Position numbers and translations under genes: made by a program. Below are positions 36,896 through 48,444 of a DNA stretch of 64,000 nt, in pieces (position 1 is the first letter of the stretch; every line of letters starts with the position of its first letter). Source of the DNA: Rhynchonema sp. JSB1_4 (taxonomy: Eukaryota; Nematoda; Chromadorea; Monhysterida; Xyalidae); contig JASAMV010001731.1 in NCBI GenBank assembly GCA_030248065.1, positions 62,001-126,000 of the forward strand, written 5' to 3'. Under the pieces are notes generated by a model. That model searched no databases. It worked only from the letters and a program-made list of their open reading frames with translations, and had not been told where the DNA came from.

Positions 36896-37225
36896 AGCCC
36901 CCCCCGGAACAAGCTCCCCAAGTGGGGGCAGTAAACTGACAGAGCCCCCCCCCCGGAACAAGCTCCCCTCAAGTGGGGGCAGTAAATTGACAGAGCCCCC
37001 CCCCGGAATAAGGCCCCAAGCTCCCCAAGTGGGGGCAGTGAATTGACAGAGCCCCCCCCCGGAATAAGCTCCCCAAGTGGGGGCAGCAAATTGACAGAGC
37101 CCCCCGCCCCGGAATAAGCCCCCCCCCAAGTGGGCCCGGGGACAGTGAATTAATAGTGCCCCCAGAATAAGCCCCCGCCCCGGAACAACCCCCCCCCTGT
37201 GGGGCAGTGAGTTAACCGGGCCCCC
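36896..37225. repeat. array 3, C-rich ~50-bp unit
   Basis: About six units of a run of C followed by GGAACAAGCTCCCC, AAGTGGGGGCAGT and AATTGACAGAGCC. The spacing is about 45-55 bp and varies with the length of the C-run. It abuts satellite array 2 on the left and the GATGCA-rich right end of the TIR element on the right. Confidence 0.85.
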
Positions 37226-37459
37226 CCCCCCCAAAAACACCGAAACCTAGCCGTCATCTGACCGAAACAAGTGATTTTTGACCACCTGCAAAGTTGATGC
37301 AGTCTGAAGCAGTCTGATGCAACAGCAACCTACATCAGACACCGCATCAAACGCATCAGACACTTTTTTGATGCTAAGCTGATGCAAGCTGCCTTATACT
37401 CTTGCATCAAATTTGCATCAGCCTGCATCAACTAGCATCGTCCAACTATTTTTTGGCAG

Positions 37460-39284
37460 GACCAGGCTCTTGCGCCCGACACAAACCTCGAAGTTGTGAA
37501 GTTGGTCAATCTCGACGGTTTTTTCTCAAAAGTTATTCTTAAGCGTGACGTCATGTCTTTCAGTTTGTCCTGCATCATCCTGGTGCATCTAATTCGCGGC
37601 ATGCCTCTGGCGTTGCAAAGTCTGCGGAAACGATGCCCGTTTGTCCATCTTGTCATTCCCCATTCGTTCTGACGTGACTGATGTTTCAAGATATAGCTTT
37701 CCGTATAGCTCGCTCGATGGTTCACTGGCCACACTCGTTTCAAAACAATCCACCTACAACCCAGCGGTTGGTGATTTGCGAAGATTGTTGGACCCACACT
37801 CGAAAGATGCACAGAATCTGACGGTGAGCCCCTTTTTCAAAATCAACTTGAAATCATGTTGTCACAAAATGAATCCAATTTTTTGCACAAAGTAATCTTC
37901 TCGATATCCAGACGCGTCACGAAGCGGCCGCACGTCTGCAGTCTGCCTGGCGAGCCAAGGAGGCCAGACGGCAATTGCAGAAAATGATGCGCGGCTTTGT
38001 TAAACTGCAACGCGCGTACAGGTTGGATTGTCAGATCACAAGGGTCATCTAAAGTTGCGCTTGCATCTGAAAGTACCTAATCGTTGATGTTTCACACCAA
38101 GGTGGCATTTATTCCGTCGTCGGGTGGACGCCAAAAGAGCCAAACAACTGACCAGTGCACATTTTGAGTCGGTCGAATCGGCGATCCGCAAGTCACGTGA
38201 CTATCATCAACGTCGACTGCAAGCCATTGCCACTGTGCATCCGAGTATGCGTGCTCCTGAGGTTTTGATAAAAATAGTTTGTCGATTTTTAAAAATATTG
38301 TCAAACGCCTACAGAAAACCTCGAACGCATGCTCAAATCGGAGGCCGACCACTACGCCACCGTAATCCAAACAGCCTACCGAGCTCGGCTCGCCAAACGG
38401 ACGCGGACACGAAGGAAGAAAGAGAAACGAGAATTCGACGCTGCTGTCACCATACAGCGATCGGTTGGGAAAATTTAAGAGAAGCACATTTTGCTTATTT
38501 ATAATAAACAGTTTATTCAACACTTTCTCAGATCCAAAAATACGCTGAAGACCAGCAGCGTGCACGTGGCGTGTTCAGTTGGCCTCAGGTCGACGAAGCG
38601 ACTCGCATGAAACATCAACAAAAAATTGATCGAATCACTGCTTCACGTGACGTGCTGGATCGATACGACAACTACGAAGCGCAGAATCGACTATTCGTCG
38701 AAGCGCAAACGCAATTGTGTGAACATTTGAAACAAATTGAGACGGATGTCAAGGGATACAGTCGGAGAGAGGCGTTGATGGCCAGGATTGGCATGGACTT
38801 GGAACTGGTCGAATGTGAGCACCGAGCTTTAGAATGCAATTCAGCTCAAAATTTAGCCCAGTGATGTTTCAGAGCGAAGTGGAACGAAAAACTAAGCTAC
38901 ATTATACATATACATACATATACCTACATCACCGAGTAGCTATAGACTTGGTTAATAATGTTTCTGCGCATGCTCACAGGTGCACCCCACGTCGTCGACG
39001 TCACCGATGAGCAAGTGGCCCGCTACCACACTGGACGAAGTTACATCCTGGCAAGTGGACGCCCTGTCTGAAATGCAGATGTGATGTTTGTCTGATGCAC
39101 TAGCTCTATTTCGCCTTTTCTGAATATTTTTGGTCCAATTTTTCAGTTAGCAGCTGAACGCGAACACGACGAACAAATGAACCGAATCACACTGCCAAAG
39201 TGGAAGTTGATGTTACACGAACTGAACTCATTCCACATCACACAACCTGGGAAGACGTCGAAGATTATCGCTGCTCAGAAATAA
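37460..39284 (+). CDS. IQ-motif protein, 5' part uncertain
   Basis: Exons: 37460 to an uncertain donor before 37672, 37691-37823, 37912-38021, 38102-38244, 38315-38463, 38532-38814, 38980-39050, 39147-39284. The later joins are in phase and end in TAA. IQ-type calmodulin-binding helices are seen in ARLQSAWRAKEARRQLQKMM, ATVIQTAYRARLAKR and AAVTIQR. The rest is charged and helical (KLMLHELNSFH near the end). Calmodulin or light-chain binding is the general role of IQ motifs; I cannot name the family, though ciliary or flagellar IQ proteins look similar. The intron 39051-39146 has a GC donor (CTG/GCAAGT). The first visible exon begins directly after the acceptor that overlaps the edge of the large TIR element; any upstream exon would lie inside or beyond it. 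Confidence 0.65.
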
Positions 39285-40216
39285 TACTATAGTTTTTCAA
39301 TCAATCAGTTATGCATAATGTCGATTAAAGTTATGTTTTGAAATGCATAACAACTGTGTGAGCACAAGGTTTTGCTAAGAAATGGTCAAATCACTTGAGC
39401 ATCGATTATGTATCGTTTTTCACAGGTTCTATGAGTCGGACAAAGGCTTGGTCAAACATTTTTCGTACTTCATGTTTGTTTCGCTTTCGGGCCACTGCTC
39501 GGACTGGCATCTTGCCCTGGTGCATTTAGCTTCTGTGACATCTTTGTCCCACGCCATACAATGACTATTAGGTAATCCATTATGCATGACGTGGACTTGT
39601 CTCGTTTGCTGGAGGTCTGTTTTGTTACGACTTGTGCCCAACTGACATCCGCTGATTATATTCTTGTTGATGTACGATGGATACACGGCTGACTGGTTCT
39701 AAATGTCGTTCTATACCTACTTCGTGGTCGTGACAATCCGACCGCTGTTGTAGTCCAGTTCGGTAGCGCCGGCCACACGCCTGAGATCTGATTTCTGGTC
39801 ACGTGATCTCAGACTTGTGGGCGGAGCTCAGCCGAGCGCTCCTTCTGTGTGCGCTTGTGTTCTCTGGATGTCACTCTGCTGTACACATATGCACATCTTG
39901 CTGTTAGTTTGGAGTAGTTGCTGTTGTAGGTTTGGTTTTCTGGTGTTGTAGTCTGGTGTTCGGACGGCATGCGACCGAACTGAACCCAGCAAGGCACCAG
40001 GCCCAATCGTATAACAGTACCTAAAACCTACACGAAGAAAATCTAGATCAGTCACGCCACTCCCACGCAAATGCAAGTGATTGACGAAACAAGGCGGTGA
40101 CTGCAATGCAAGCATGCTTGCTACTCCAAGAAAAAGTGAAGCATCAACCAACCTTTCGAAAACCCCTTGAAGTAAGGTCGTTAGTTTTTCGGAACTGATT
40201 GAAACATCAACAAGGC
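39285..40216. other. intergenic or 5' region of XXYLT1; no exon identified
   Basis: XXYLT1 proteins normally start with a cytoplasmic tail and membrane anchor, which should be encoded here or further left. I found no clear hydrophobic exon. Frames 39382-39564 (plus) and 39828-40232 (minus) show nothing recognisable. Confidence 0.4.
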
Positions 40217-41562
40217 ATGGAGGCAATGGCAATCCACGTAATCATGATCTTGACCAATGCAGCGTCGAACACTGGATTACAGAATAAGTTTGAGGTTTGT
40301 TTTTTATTGAAATTTATTGAAATTTGACACGTCAAAAATGTTATTTTTAGGCGATAAATAAATTTTGAACCAAATCGCTTTTTATTTCAGCTGACCCTTC
40401 GCTCGATGCTCACACACACCACCCGATCCATCCATCTGCATTTGATCAGTGACGATCACAGTTACAACGCTGCATTGGATGTCATTGATCGAAGAATACA
40501 CCCCAAAATCGATGGAGACAAAATGCGCATGCTGCGGGTGCATAGAATACTTTTCAGATTTGATTGATTTATTCAACAGCATAAAAACGAAACTAGCCAG
40601 ATTTGTACAGGTAGAGAAGCATACAATCGGTCTGATGACAGCCAAAATCGACCACGAGCTTGGAGACGAACTGATTCAATACTTCCGCTACAACAAACAG
40701 TCGTATTACGGCGATAATCTGTTCTTTCTATCGATAATCGCCAATCAGTTGTTCCCATCTTTGACCAAAGTCATTCAGCTGGACTCTGATTTGAAATTCG
40801 AGACCGACATTGCGAATTTGTATGCCGAATTTGAGAAATTTACGGCCGACAACATTATTGGCATTGCGCATGAACAACAACCAGTCTACCGGAATGTGTT
40901 CAAGTAAAACATGAAGTGTCTGAAGTTTATTTTTAAAACTTAAGGTTATAAAGCTTGAAGTTACCTTGCTTTTTAAATGTTTTACACAAGAATGACCAAT
41001 ATTTCAGCGTGTACCGCAGTCGTAACCCTCTAACACCAGTGGGTGACCCACCACCTGACGGAGTGACCGGTTTCAATAGCGGCGTGCTTTTGATCGATCT
41101 GCAGAAAATGAGCCAATCCACTGAATATCAATCGTTGCTAAATTTGGCCGTCATTGAGCGACTGGCGCATAAATACTCATTCAAAGGTCAGTGATGCAGA
41201 CTGATGATGTTTCAAGACTGTGACGGTTTGTGCAGGGTGTTTTGGATGTTCGTTTCCAACCATTTTCACAGACGAACGGTGCACCGGGTGATCGTCAGTG
41301 CGAATGCACCACATCATCAGTGAGAATTCACCCCAGTGAAAACTTGCCGACATTTTCAGGACATTTGGGTGATCAAGACCTGTACACGCTTCTATCGATC
41401 GAACACCCTCGTTTGTTCCACATTCTGTCGTGTGGCTGGAATCGCCAATTGTGTCGTTGGTGGGAGGAGAATGGCGCGTTCAAGAATGTGTTCCATTTGT
41501 ATCACGACTGTCGGGATACGGTAAAGATTTATCACGGTAATTGCAATACGCCGATTCCGTGA
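40217..41562 (+). CDS. XXYLT1: xyloside xylosyltransferase 1 (GT8)
   Basis: Exons in phase: 40217-40294, 40391-40537, 40611-40903, 41008-41186, 41360-41562; 299 residues from the first visible ATG, against about 390 in vertebrates. XXYLT1 adds the second xylose to O-glucose-xylose on EGF repeats in the ER, using UDP-xylose and a metal ion. Family signatures: IQLDSDLKFETDI (metal-binding DxD at about 133-135), NIIGIAHEQQPVYRNVF, GVTGFNSGVLLIDLQKM, HLGDQD, SCGWNRQLCRWW and the C-terminal KIYHGNCNTPIP. The N-terminal anchor is missing; an in-frame TGA at 40196-40198 means a 5' exon must be spliced on if it exists. It is convergent with the FAXDC2 gene. Confidence 0.92.
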
Positions 41563-42019
41563 TTGTTCTATAGTCAGGACGAAAGTACCCTATGTATAGT
41601 TGTAGTTGGTGTGCAATGCTTTCTGCAGTATTTTGTGCTTTGTGACTTTTAAAGAACGAACTGATGGACTGAAAATGTTATTTGATTCAACAAACTCAGC
41701 AAATTGAGGATTGACCACAGTGCCAAATCAACATTCGTATAGACTTCGAATCAGTGTAGGTTTATTTCACCCAGCTGCTCCAACTGTCTCGATTTTCGAT
41801 TCAAAGATGGTGCAATGGTGTCACAAAAGAATACTTGGAATTTGATGTTGAAGCTCTCAGACTAGATAAAGATCTGTACATTTGTGGGTTCGCAGGTACG
41901 GTCACTGCTGCCAACTTAAAAGCCTTTCAGCCACTTATCATCAGAGTAGGAGCAAACAGCAATAATTCAGTACCAAGCCAGATATCGGCTGGGGATCAAT
42001 CAGTGAATCAATCAATCTA
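41563..42019. other. convergent intergenic region, shared 3' flanks
   Basis: XXYLT1 (plus) and FAXDC2 (minus) end towards each other here. A plus-strand open frame at 41835-42107 runs over the FAXDC2 last exon and is a shadow. Nothing else seen. Confidence 0.5.
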
Positions 42020-44185
42020 TCATTCAGCTTTAGCCTTCAATTCCTTTCCGGGTGTTTCATCGGGCACCATCTCACGAATCGGTACCAACGACAAAAGCAG
42101 AATGTGACGTTGGAAATATTTCGTCTTGCGAAACTGCGCGTCCGTTCCGTGCAGCCGGTCAAGGATGCCCAGCGTGCCGTAGTTTTGTGTGAATCTAGAA
42201 GTCGTGCAACTTTTCAAGATCTGCCAAAAACTATTTCCAACTTTTAATCCTCTTTACTTCAAATGATGATAGTCGTGCGCTTCGGGCGATGGGAGGAACG
42301 GCATGTGATAGCCGCAGTGCGCGATCGTGATTGAGAATATGGCCAGGGTGTACCTGAAAAATCAGGCTCAAAATAATAGTCAAATTTGAAACTTGGCACA
42401 AGGTCAACAATTCAGAATTCTCACCACAAAATCGCTGTCGCAATATGGCAGCCGCATAGCAGTGGGCCGGCGACCAGTGGAGCCAAATTTGAGAAGATCA
42501 TCTCAAGTGGATGGCCGTACAAACTGGCGATACCTGTAATTACAAAGAAACCTAAACAAGTAAAGAATTTCAATCATACTTTGAAGTTCAAAATATTTTG
42601 GAAAAAAAACACCCGCTCACCGATGGGGGCCGTGAACTCGTGATGCACCTTGTGAATGTGCTTGTACAGTTTCGGGTGGTGGAAAAGACTGAAATTAAAA
42701 AACCATGTGGTTTTTAGTGGATGTCCAATCAAGTCCAGTCCCAATATTTTTGACAATGACCGACAGTGCCTGCTCAGGATAATGCCCCCAATGGGTGAGG
42801 GTACACCATGGAGACTGACCGATGCGAATAGTAGAATCCGAATTCCTCGACGAGCGAACATACGAACAATTCCCACAAGACCCATTGGAATGAGGGCAAT
42901 TCAACGCCAAAGCTGTTGCCACGCTTTTGCATCAGCCAATAGACACCGATGGTGAACGGGATGCTGATCACTGATTGGTTGAACAGCACACGGGCGCTCG
43001 CGTGACGCAATTGTGCCCAGGTTACCTGCAAGTTGTTCAGTTTGAGTCCGATGTTCGGTTCTGTCAGAGGATTCGCACTGACGATTTCCTGCTATCCCCT
43101 CCTGGTGTACCTATCCCCTGTCCACCGAAAGCAGGTTGAAACGGGCAAACTAGAAAAACACATTCATGTTCAGTTCACAGAGATATCGGTAGAGCGGCCT
43201 AATCTGACGGTACGATGAAAATCACGAATCCTATGTTATCATACTCATAGGTCTGGTCTAAGGCAGCCATGCGAAGGAAACTAGACTAATTTCTTGCGAA
43301 TCTTACATGTTCGGTCGGTTGTGTCTTGTATCGCGTGAGAAACGCCGGTCCTTGGAAAACGTCGATCGCCAGGAAGAATGCGTTCAACACCCAAAATGTG
43401 GCGGTCAACCAGGCCAACGGCAGCCAGACACCTGAAACATCAAGTACAGCCTTACCCTGCTTATAGTGGCGTGATCCAACGGACCTCGTCATTTTCGGTC
43501 GCTATGCTGGAGTGGAACTGATGACCGAAATACGATTCACAAATTGGAGGTTGTCACTATGAGAGAGTCGGCAAGAAAAGTTCACTAACCGATCACAAAC
43601 TCATTTCCGCCCAAGTAATCATGAATTGCCTCCCACCGATTTTGCCAAAAGTCGCCACTGGCGCCCCAGAAACGCTTGGCGTGCCTGGAAAAAAATTCAA
43701 ATCGAAAAAGTATTTTTGAATTATATTTTATTATTTGCTGATTGTATATCAATCGGACCCTTTGATTCCGAGAATGGCGCCGACTGCGTAAAGGATGATG
43801 ATCGCTCCAACATAGGGAATCACGTTGGTGTTGAAAAATGCCGGCATTTTGGTCAAGGTATAGAAAGTCAGAATGAAGCAAGAGATTTTCATTTTTGTGG
43901 CATTAGTTTTGGGCATTCCATTTTTCTGTGTTCCTTTAGTTTTAACGAAGGCTGATTGCACCATACTAAGCACTTTACCCATCCAATAAAGAGGGTAGAC
44001 TGTATAACTGTCGCAAACTAAGCATCCAACACCGACCAAGTGAGTGAATTCCTCGCAGCCACAACCACAATCGCGGCCGTTCCAAGAATAAAGATTGCAC
44101 TGCGAATAGAGTCCAAGAATCGGACCCGTTTCCGTTCAGCGACCACCGGAGTCACATTTGTGTTCGACGATTGAGCGTCGTCCAT
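42020..44185 (-). CDS. FAXDC2: fatty acid hydroxylase domain-containing protein 2
   Basis: Eight exons, every junction in phase: 44185-44037, 43684-43590, 43431-43307, 43025-42820, 42688-42621, 42533-42425, 42353-42258, 42194-42020; 340 residues, as in vertebrate FAXDC2 (about 333). It is an ER membrane protein of the sterol desaturase/fatty acid hydroxylase superfamily, with a di-iron centre held by histidine clusters. Visible clusters: YYSHRLFHHP, HIHKVHHEF, HCGYHM and HDYHH, plus the C-terminal LDRLHGTDAQF. Hydrophobic segments: FILGTAAIVVVAA near the N-terminus, WLPLAWLTATFWVLNAFFL, and around the second His cluster. Its exact substrate is not well known; a link to sterol or sphingolipid metabolism is reported for the family. 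Confidence 0.93.
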
Positions 44186-45625
44186 TTTTTAAAGATTTTT
44201 GTGGGAATTTGAAAATCTGAAAATTTCGGTCAGAAATGTTGAAAAAATTGAATGCAAACACATTCTGCACCAAACTACATATAACGGTTGGACGTGACCA
44301 CAAACTAAAATGGACTTTGATAACACACAATGTTGGTGTGGGTCAACAAAAATCTTCCAGGGCAAAAAACGTACGCACGTGGTGCACCAAAACACCCTTC
44401 CAGTTTGTTAGTTTCATTGCCACTGGCAGGCAGCGTGAATTGCCTAGCAAACCCGCCGCATACAATATGTAGTTCTCGCCACCGAAAGTACATACGTGAC
44501 CAGACCGAGAATGCAGTGGATGTGAAAATATTTTCTGACAGCTGCGTTGCACGAGAGTCAGTTCAGTCAGCACAAGAGAAACGTCGAAAAACGTGCGCAT
44601 AAATATTATTCAGGTCCACTCTTGTAGAGCAGTGTGTATTATAATGTCAACAATTCAGTGCGTCATGTCTCTGTCACGTGCAATTCAGTGCACAATGCAC
44701 TGTTCTTGAACCAGCCTTGCCACACTTGTCCCAGCCAGTCTTGCAAAATTTGGGGTCAATGAAGCAAAGAAACAGTGGGTAATAAAAAGCTAATATTCTC
44801 GATGAATGATGGGGTAGAAAACCGGGCAAAAATTCCGGGGCGTCGACAAAAAACCGCGTTGAAAACTGACAGAAAGCAAGAAGACTGACAAGCAGAAAGC
44901 TTGGGAACACTCAGATAAAAGGGTACATACATAATATGCTTCACATGCCCACGTCAAGCTCTAGCTATCGATTTTCTCGCTGTCTGGCGCTCGCGCCTGT
45001 GGAGCTTTGCTGCATCAGACGTGGTTACCGCACAAGCATATCACCGCTTGAGCATGTGCATACGAGGGTGCCATCATGTTTTACGACTTGATAACGATGA
45101 AGCCGGATCAAGTGTAAGATAAGCTTCAGATAACACATTTGGTGCAATGCTGTGCCTCACGTGACATGAATGGAAGCTTACAAGTGAACTTTGCAACCCA
45201 AACTGTGAGAGAGATGCAGAGCTGCATCTCGTGACTTTCGCTTATCTATCAGGATTTTTCACTTTCCTGTTTTTGAACTGATAAGGATCAGCATAAAATA
45301 TGTGGTATAGGTATGCATTTGGCCCCCATCTCAATAACGTGCTACATACATTATGTGGTGGATTTCAATGTAATAAAACCCAAAAAGGTATACTCTCGCA
45401 AGTTTGGCATTTCATACGACTTTTATGCACAAATATTCGTAGACTGAGAATTATCAAACGCGGTATAAGTACAATTTGATTCATAATTGGGAAAAGGTGA
45501 ATAACGTGCGAACGGCAAAAACGAGCAAAAATAATGAATGAGAAAAACCCGATTGGCCCTACTGACAGTATAGTGAACGCCCACTCAAATATAGGGGAGC
45601 TGACAGAGCATCGCAACCAATGTCG
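44186..45625. other. intergenic; no gene seen
   Basis: Between the 5' end of FAXDC2 and the orphan exon upstream of the TRAF gene's 3' end. Contains scattered short frames with no coding character. The FAXDC2 promoter should be at the left edge. Confidence 0.45.
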
Positions 45626-45756
45626 TCACACACAATGCCCAAAAAGTCTCCACGAAAACTGAGGATCTTCCTTGAGTTTGGGGTGACTGCGCGTGAACAA
45701 CAAATCACCGTGGCCGGTGTCGAACTTGACGATCACGTTGGATCGGTAGAACGGCA
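45626..45756 (-). other. orphan exon-like segment (42 residues)
   Basis: After an acceptor (TCACTAG, ending 45757) the minus strand is open to a TGA at 45626-45628, with well-behaved protein composition (VIVKFDTGHGDLLF, then RSHPKLKEDP). It lies downstream of the TRAF-like gene's TAA on the same strand. No TRAF donor fits its phase, so it is not part of the gene as built. It may be an alternative last exon or the remnant of another gene. Confidence 0.35.
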
Positions 45757-45837
45757 CTAGTGACTTTTTGATTCAGTGCCGATCGGTTCTAATTAAGTTT
45801 GATACCGGCGACTCATAAAAACACCCGAATTTTCGCA

Positions 45838-48444
45838 TTATTCATATCTCAAATCGCCGACGTGTTCTTCGTCCGTCAGCTCAACCTTGATGAACAAATC
45901 GTTGTTTCCGTCCGGGTCGGTGTACTTTCGCGATCGATACGTCGGGAAATCGATGAACTTTTGCAGACCGAACGACGGGTTGCGTTCACCTGAATTGGCA
46001 GCAAAATAGTGTGGTGAAACATCATTTTGTGTATCTACTGCGAAAACTTTGTATATGCATCGGGTGCCATTGCTGCATAAGACGCACGAATCGATATATT
46101 CGAACCAGCATGTCGGAAGCGGAGTCGGTCAGTTCTTGCTTGAACAGCATCAGAGGTCGAAACAGGCCGGGGTAAAAAGTTCGTTCATTAGATTGTAAGG
46201 GAATAGCTTTTAAAATTGGTGAAAATTTATGGGCCAACTCCCTTTCGGTGTAAACTTGCCTTTGGGAACAACAGTCCTTGTGCTTGTCTGAGGCCGAATA
46301 AAACGATATATGTATGTAGGATCAGTGCTCTCACATGCTCACGTTTATTATCATGCCCATCGGCAGTAATTATCATCAAGATGATCCCAAAATACGCAAC
46401 AGATGCAGAACCAACGAGGAACTTATACCTCTTGGTCGACTGAGGAATTGATTATCCTTCTTCGGCTTGCCAACATTGAGCACAACGGCGTGGTTGACTT
46501 TCTCGTGTGGATTGGGCTCCTGAAATACAAATCTCTTTTCTTCATCATTTTACTCAGCCATGTCTATGTGAAGGTGGTTCACTGTGCAACATCTGGATTC
46601 CAAAAGAAATACAAAACCACACCGTTACCTGATCGAGCAAGACAATCTTTACTTTGTACGAGAATGGCCAATGCAGCAGTGCATCCCATTGGCCACGCAC
46701 AATCGCCACGAAGATCGACATGTACTGGCCACGGACTGAAAGCAAAGCAAAGAAATGATTAATGTCGACGAAATGGCTGATGCGCGACACCTGGCTTGAA
46801 ATTTTTTTTCAATGGGGTACCGTATACATCGGTCATTGTGACGTTTGCCGGACCCAAATTTTTCGGTCGCTATAAAGAATGTTCGCAACAGGACTATTAC
46901 GTGGCATGGGATCAGGATGCATTTTCAGATTCGAGGTCCATATGTACCTTTGAACACCCTAGCGGAAGTGGTTACCAAAAGACTCCCGCACGATTAAAGC
47001 GATGCCCTTTTTACCAATAATAAACTTCCTGTTTGGCATGAGCGCGCAAGCATTTGACCGAAATGTCTGCAAGCCACGCACCTTTTCCATCACCAAACGG
47101 ACACATTGACATCATCATTCTATATCCATGTCGCGCCGTGTAGAAACTGGGCGAGAAGATCACCACTTCGTGCCCGCCCTCAGCCAATTCGAACTTGTTC
47201 TGCCAACGATCGATGCGCCACACAAACGCGGACGTGCCGATCTGTCGGAGACGCTCGACAGCGATCCAGATCTGGATAATAGTTGAACGGGGTGCGGTCG
47301 TGGGGGGCTGCCCGATACAGCCGGCATCTTAGAACAAAGATCCGACAACCGAAAGCTGCTTGAAACCACTCCTTGAGCGCCACTGATCTGTATGTACCAA
47401 CGCGATCCAGACCAACGTCACTGTACACGTTTTCAGAAAGTTCAAACTTGGGTAGCTCATGCACGTTAAAATTAATTTTTAGATTAGAATGTCTGGTTTC
47501 GATCGCACTGACGATGACCTGGTGCCCAACCAGTCTTCGACAGCGAAAAGGTAGCCGTGGCTGAGATTGCATCACATTCGGTGCCAAAAATTGCGACCTT
47601 TGAAGCAAAGCAAACGGATGGTTTCTAAGCTGAGGGAATTTTTCAATTGAAGAAGACCTTTATAACCCCAGCCATCACCGGACCTTATCCATATTCCTAT
47701 ACGCATCCAAGTGTTCCTCCCCCATCATCAACAATTCCCGTTTTATGTCAATTGTTGAATCGAGTAACATCGACAGATGCATGACCGGTTCTTTGTTCAT
47801 GTGCGTTTCTTTCTCGGTGCCCTGTGCAGACATGGAGTTTTTTATTTCTCTTCGTTGTGAAGGCGGGACCAACTGAGGAATCGAATCGGAATGGATCTGC
47901 GTCGGTCACCTCACTTGACATGTTTTAACTTACAATAAAAAGTCAGTTACACACGCGAGCCACTGACGCGGACCATCTCGTTGCTTATTTTGAGTCTGGG
48001 AACACCTTTTTAACACGGTTACTGGTCGAAAAACACACACACACACAAGTGGATCAGTACACTTTAAATTATCTTCAATTCGAAGATGTGACGTAACAAA
48101 GGCAGATTCTGCCCGATCACCCAAGCTTTACCGCAAAGATATCTCCTATTTTATCTTACCTTAAAATGGCACCCGAATTCGCCGAATTTACATTGCGGTC
48201 CGTTGTCGCGTTCAGGTTTCGGCGATTTCGGAGGCTTTGGAGATTTGGATCGATCCTTCTTTTTCTTTTTCGGCTTATTCGGATCTTTCGGTTTCTTGTC
48301 TTTCTTTTCACCGTCCTTTTTCTTCTTTTTCTTTTCTGTTTTGGGAGTGGCGGGTGGTGCGCCCGCAGCGGGACTGGCCGCATCCGGGGCCGCGGCCGGT
48401 GCGGGGTCGGCCGGGGGATCAGCTGGTGGTTTATCCTCCGGCAT
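45838..48444 (-). CDS. TRAF-type zinc finger plus MATH domain protein without RING
   Basis: Exons in phase: 48444-48160, 47821-47684, 47271-47082, 46735-46629, 46519-46429, 45989-45838; 320 residues. The N-terminus (1-80) is Pro/Ala-rich then very Lys-rich. A single TRAF-type zinc finger spans the first junction: C85 and C92 in CKFGEFGCHFK, then H102 and H110. A short helix precedes the MATH (TRAF-C) domain from about 155: FVWRIDRW, IFSPSFYTARHGYRM, MSIFVAIVRGQWDALLHWPF, VKIVLLDQ and the last strand DLFIKVELTD. TRAFs couple receptors to ubiquitin signalling through a RING, which is absent here. The 142-codon frame at 47180-47608 overlaps an intron of this model and could hide another exon. 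Confidence 0.82.

Larger units (their letters stand above)
30089..37455. mobile_element. 7.4 kb TIR element filled with satellite DNA, no transposase seen
   Basis: The left end starts CAAAAAATAGTTGGACGATG (30089) and the right end is its exact inverse complement (ending 37455). Inside both ends lie many GATGCA/TGCATC boxes: about eight in 30100-30250 and about ten in 37300-37440, in both orientations. Clustered subterminal repeats of this kind are typical of transposase binding regions. Between them lie low-complexity DNA, a (GT)n tract (about 31303-31340) and three tandem arrays. I found no open frame resembling a transposase, so it looks non-autonomous. Flanks CACAG (left) and GCAGG (right) give no clear target duplication. 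Superfamily not assigned. Confidence 0.7.

Noticed and set aside
30089..37225. CRISPR array
   Set aside because: Repeats are head-to-tail without unique spacers and the DNA is animal nuclear sequence.
47180..47608. 142-codon minus-strand frame within the TRAF-like gene
   Set aside because: The exons on either side join in phase without it, and it reads through the MATH exon in the wrong frame; kept only as a possible hidden exon.
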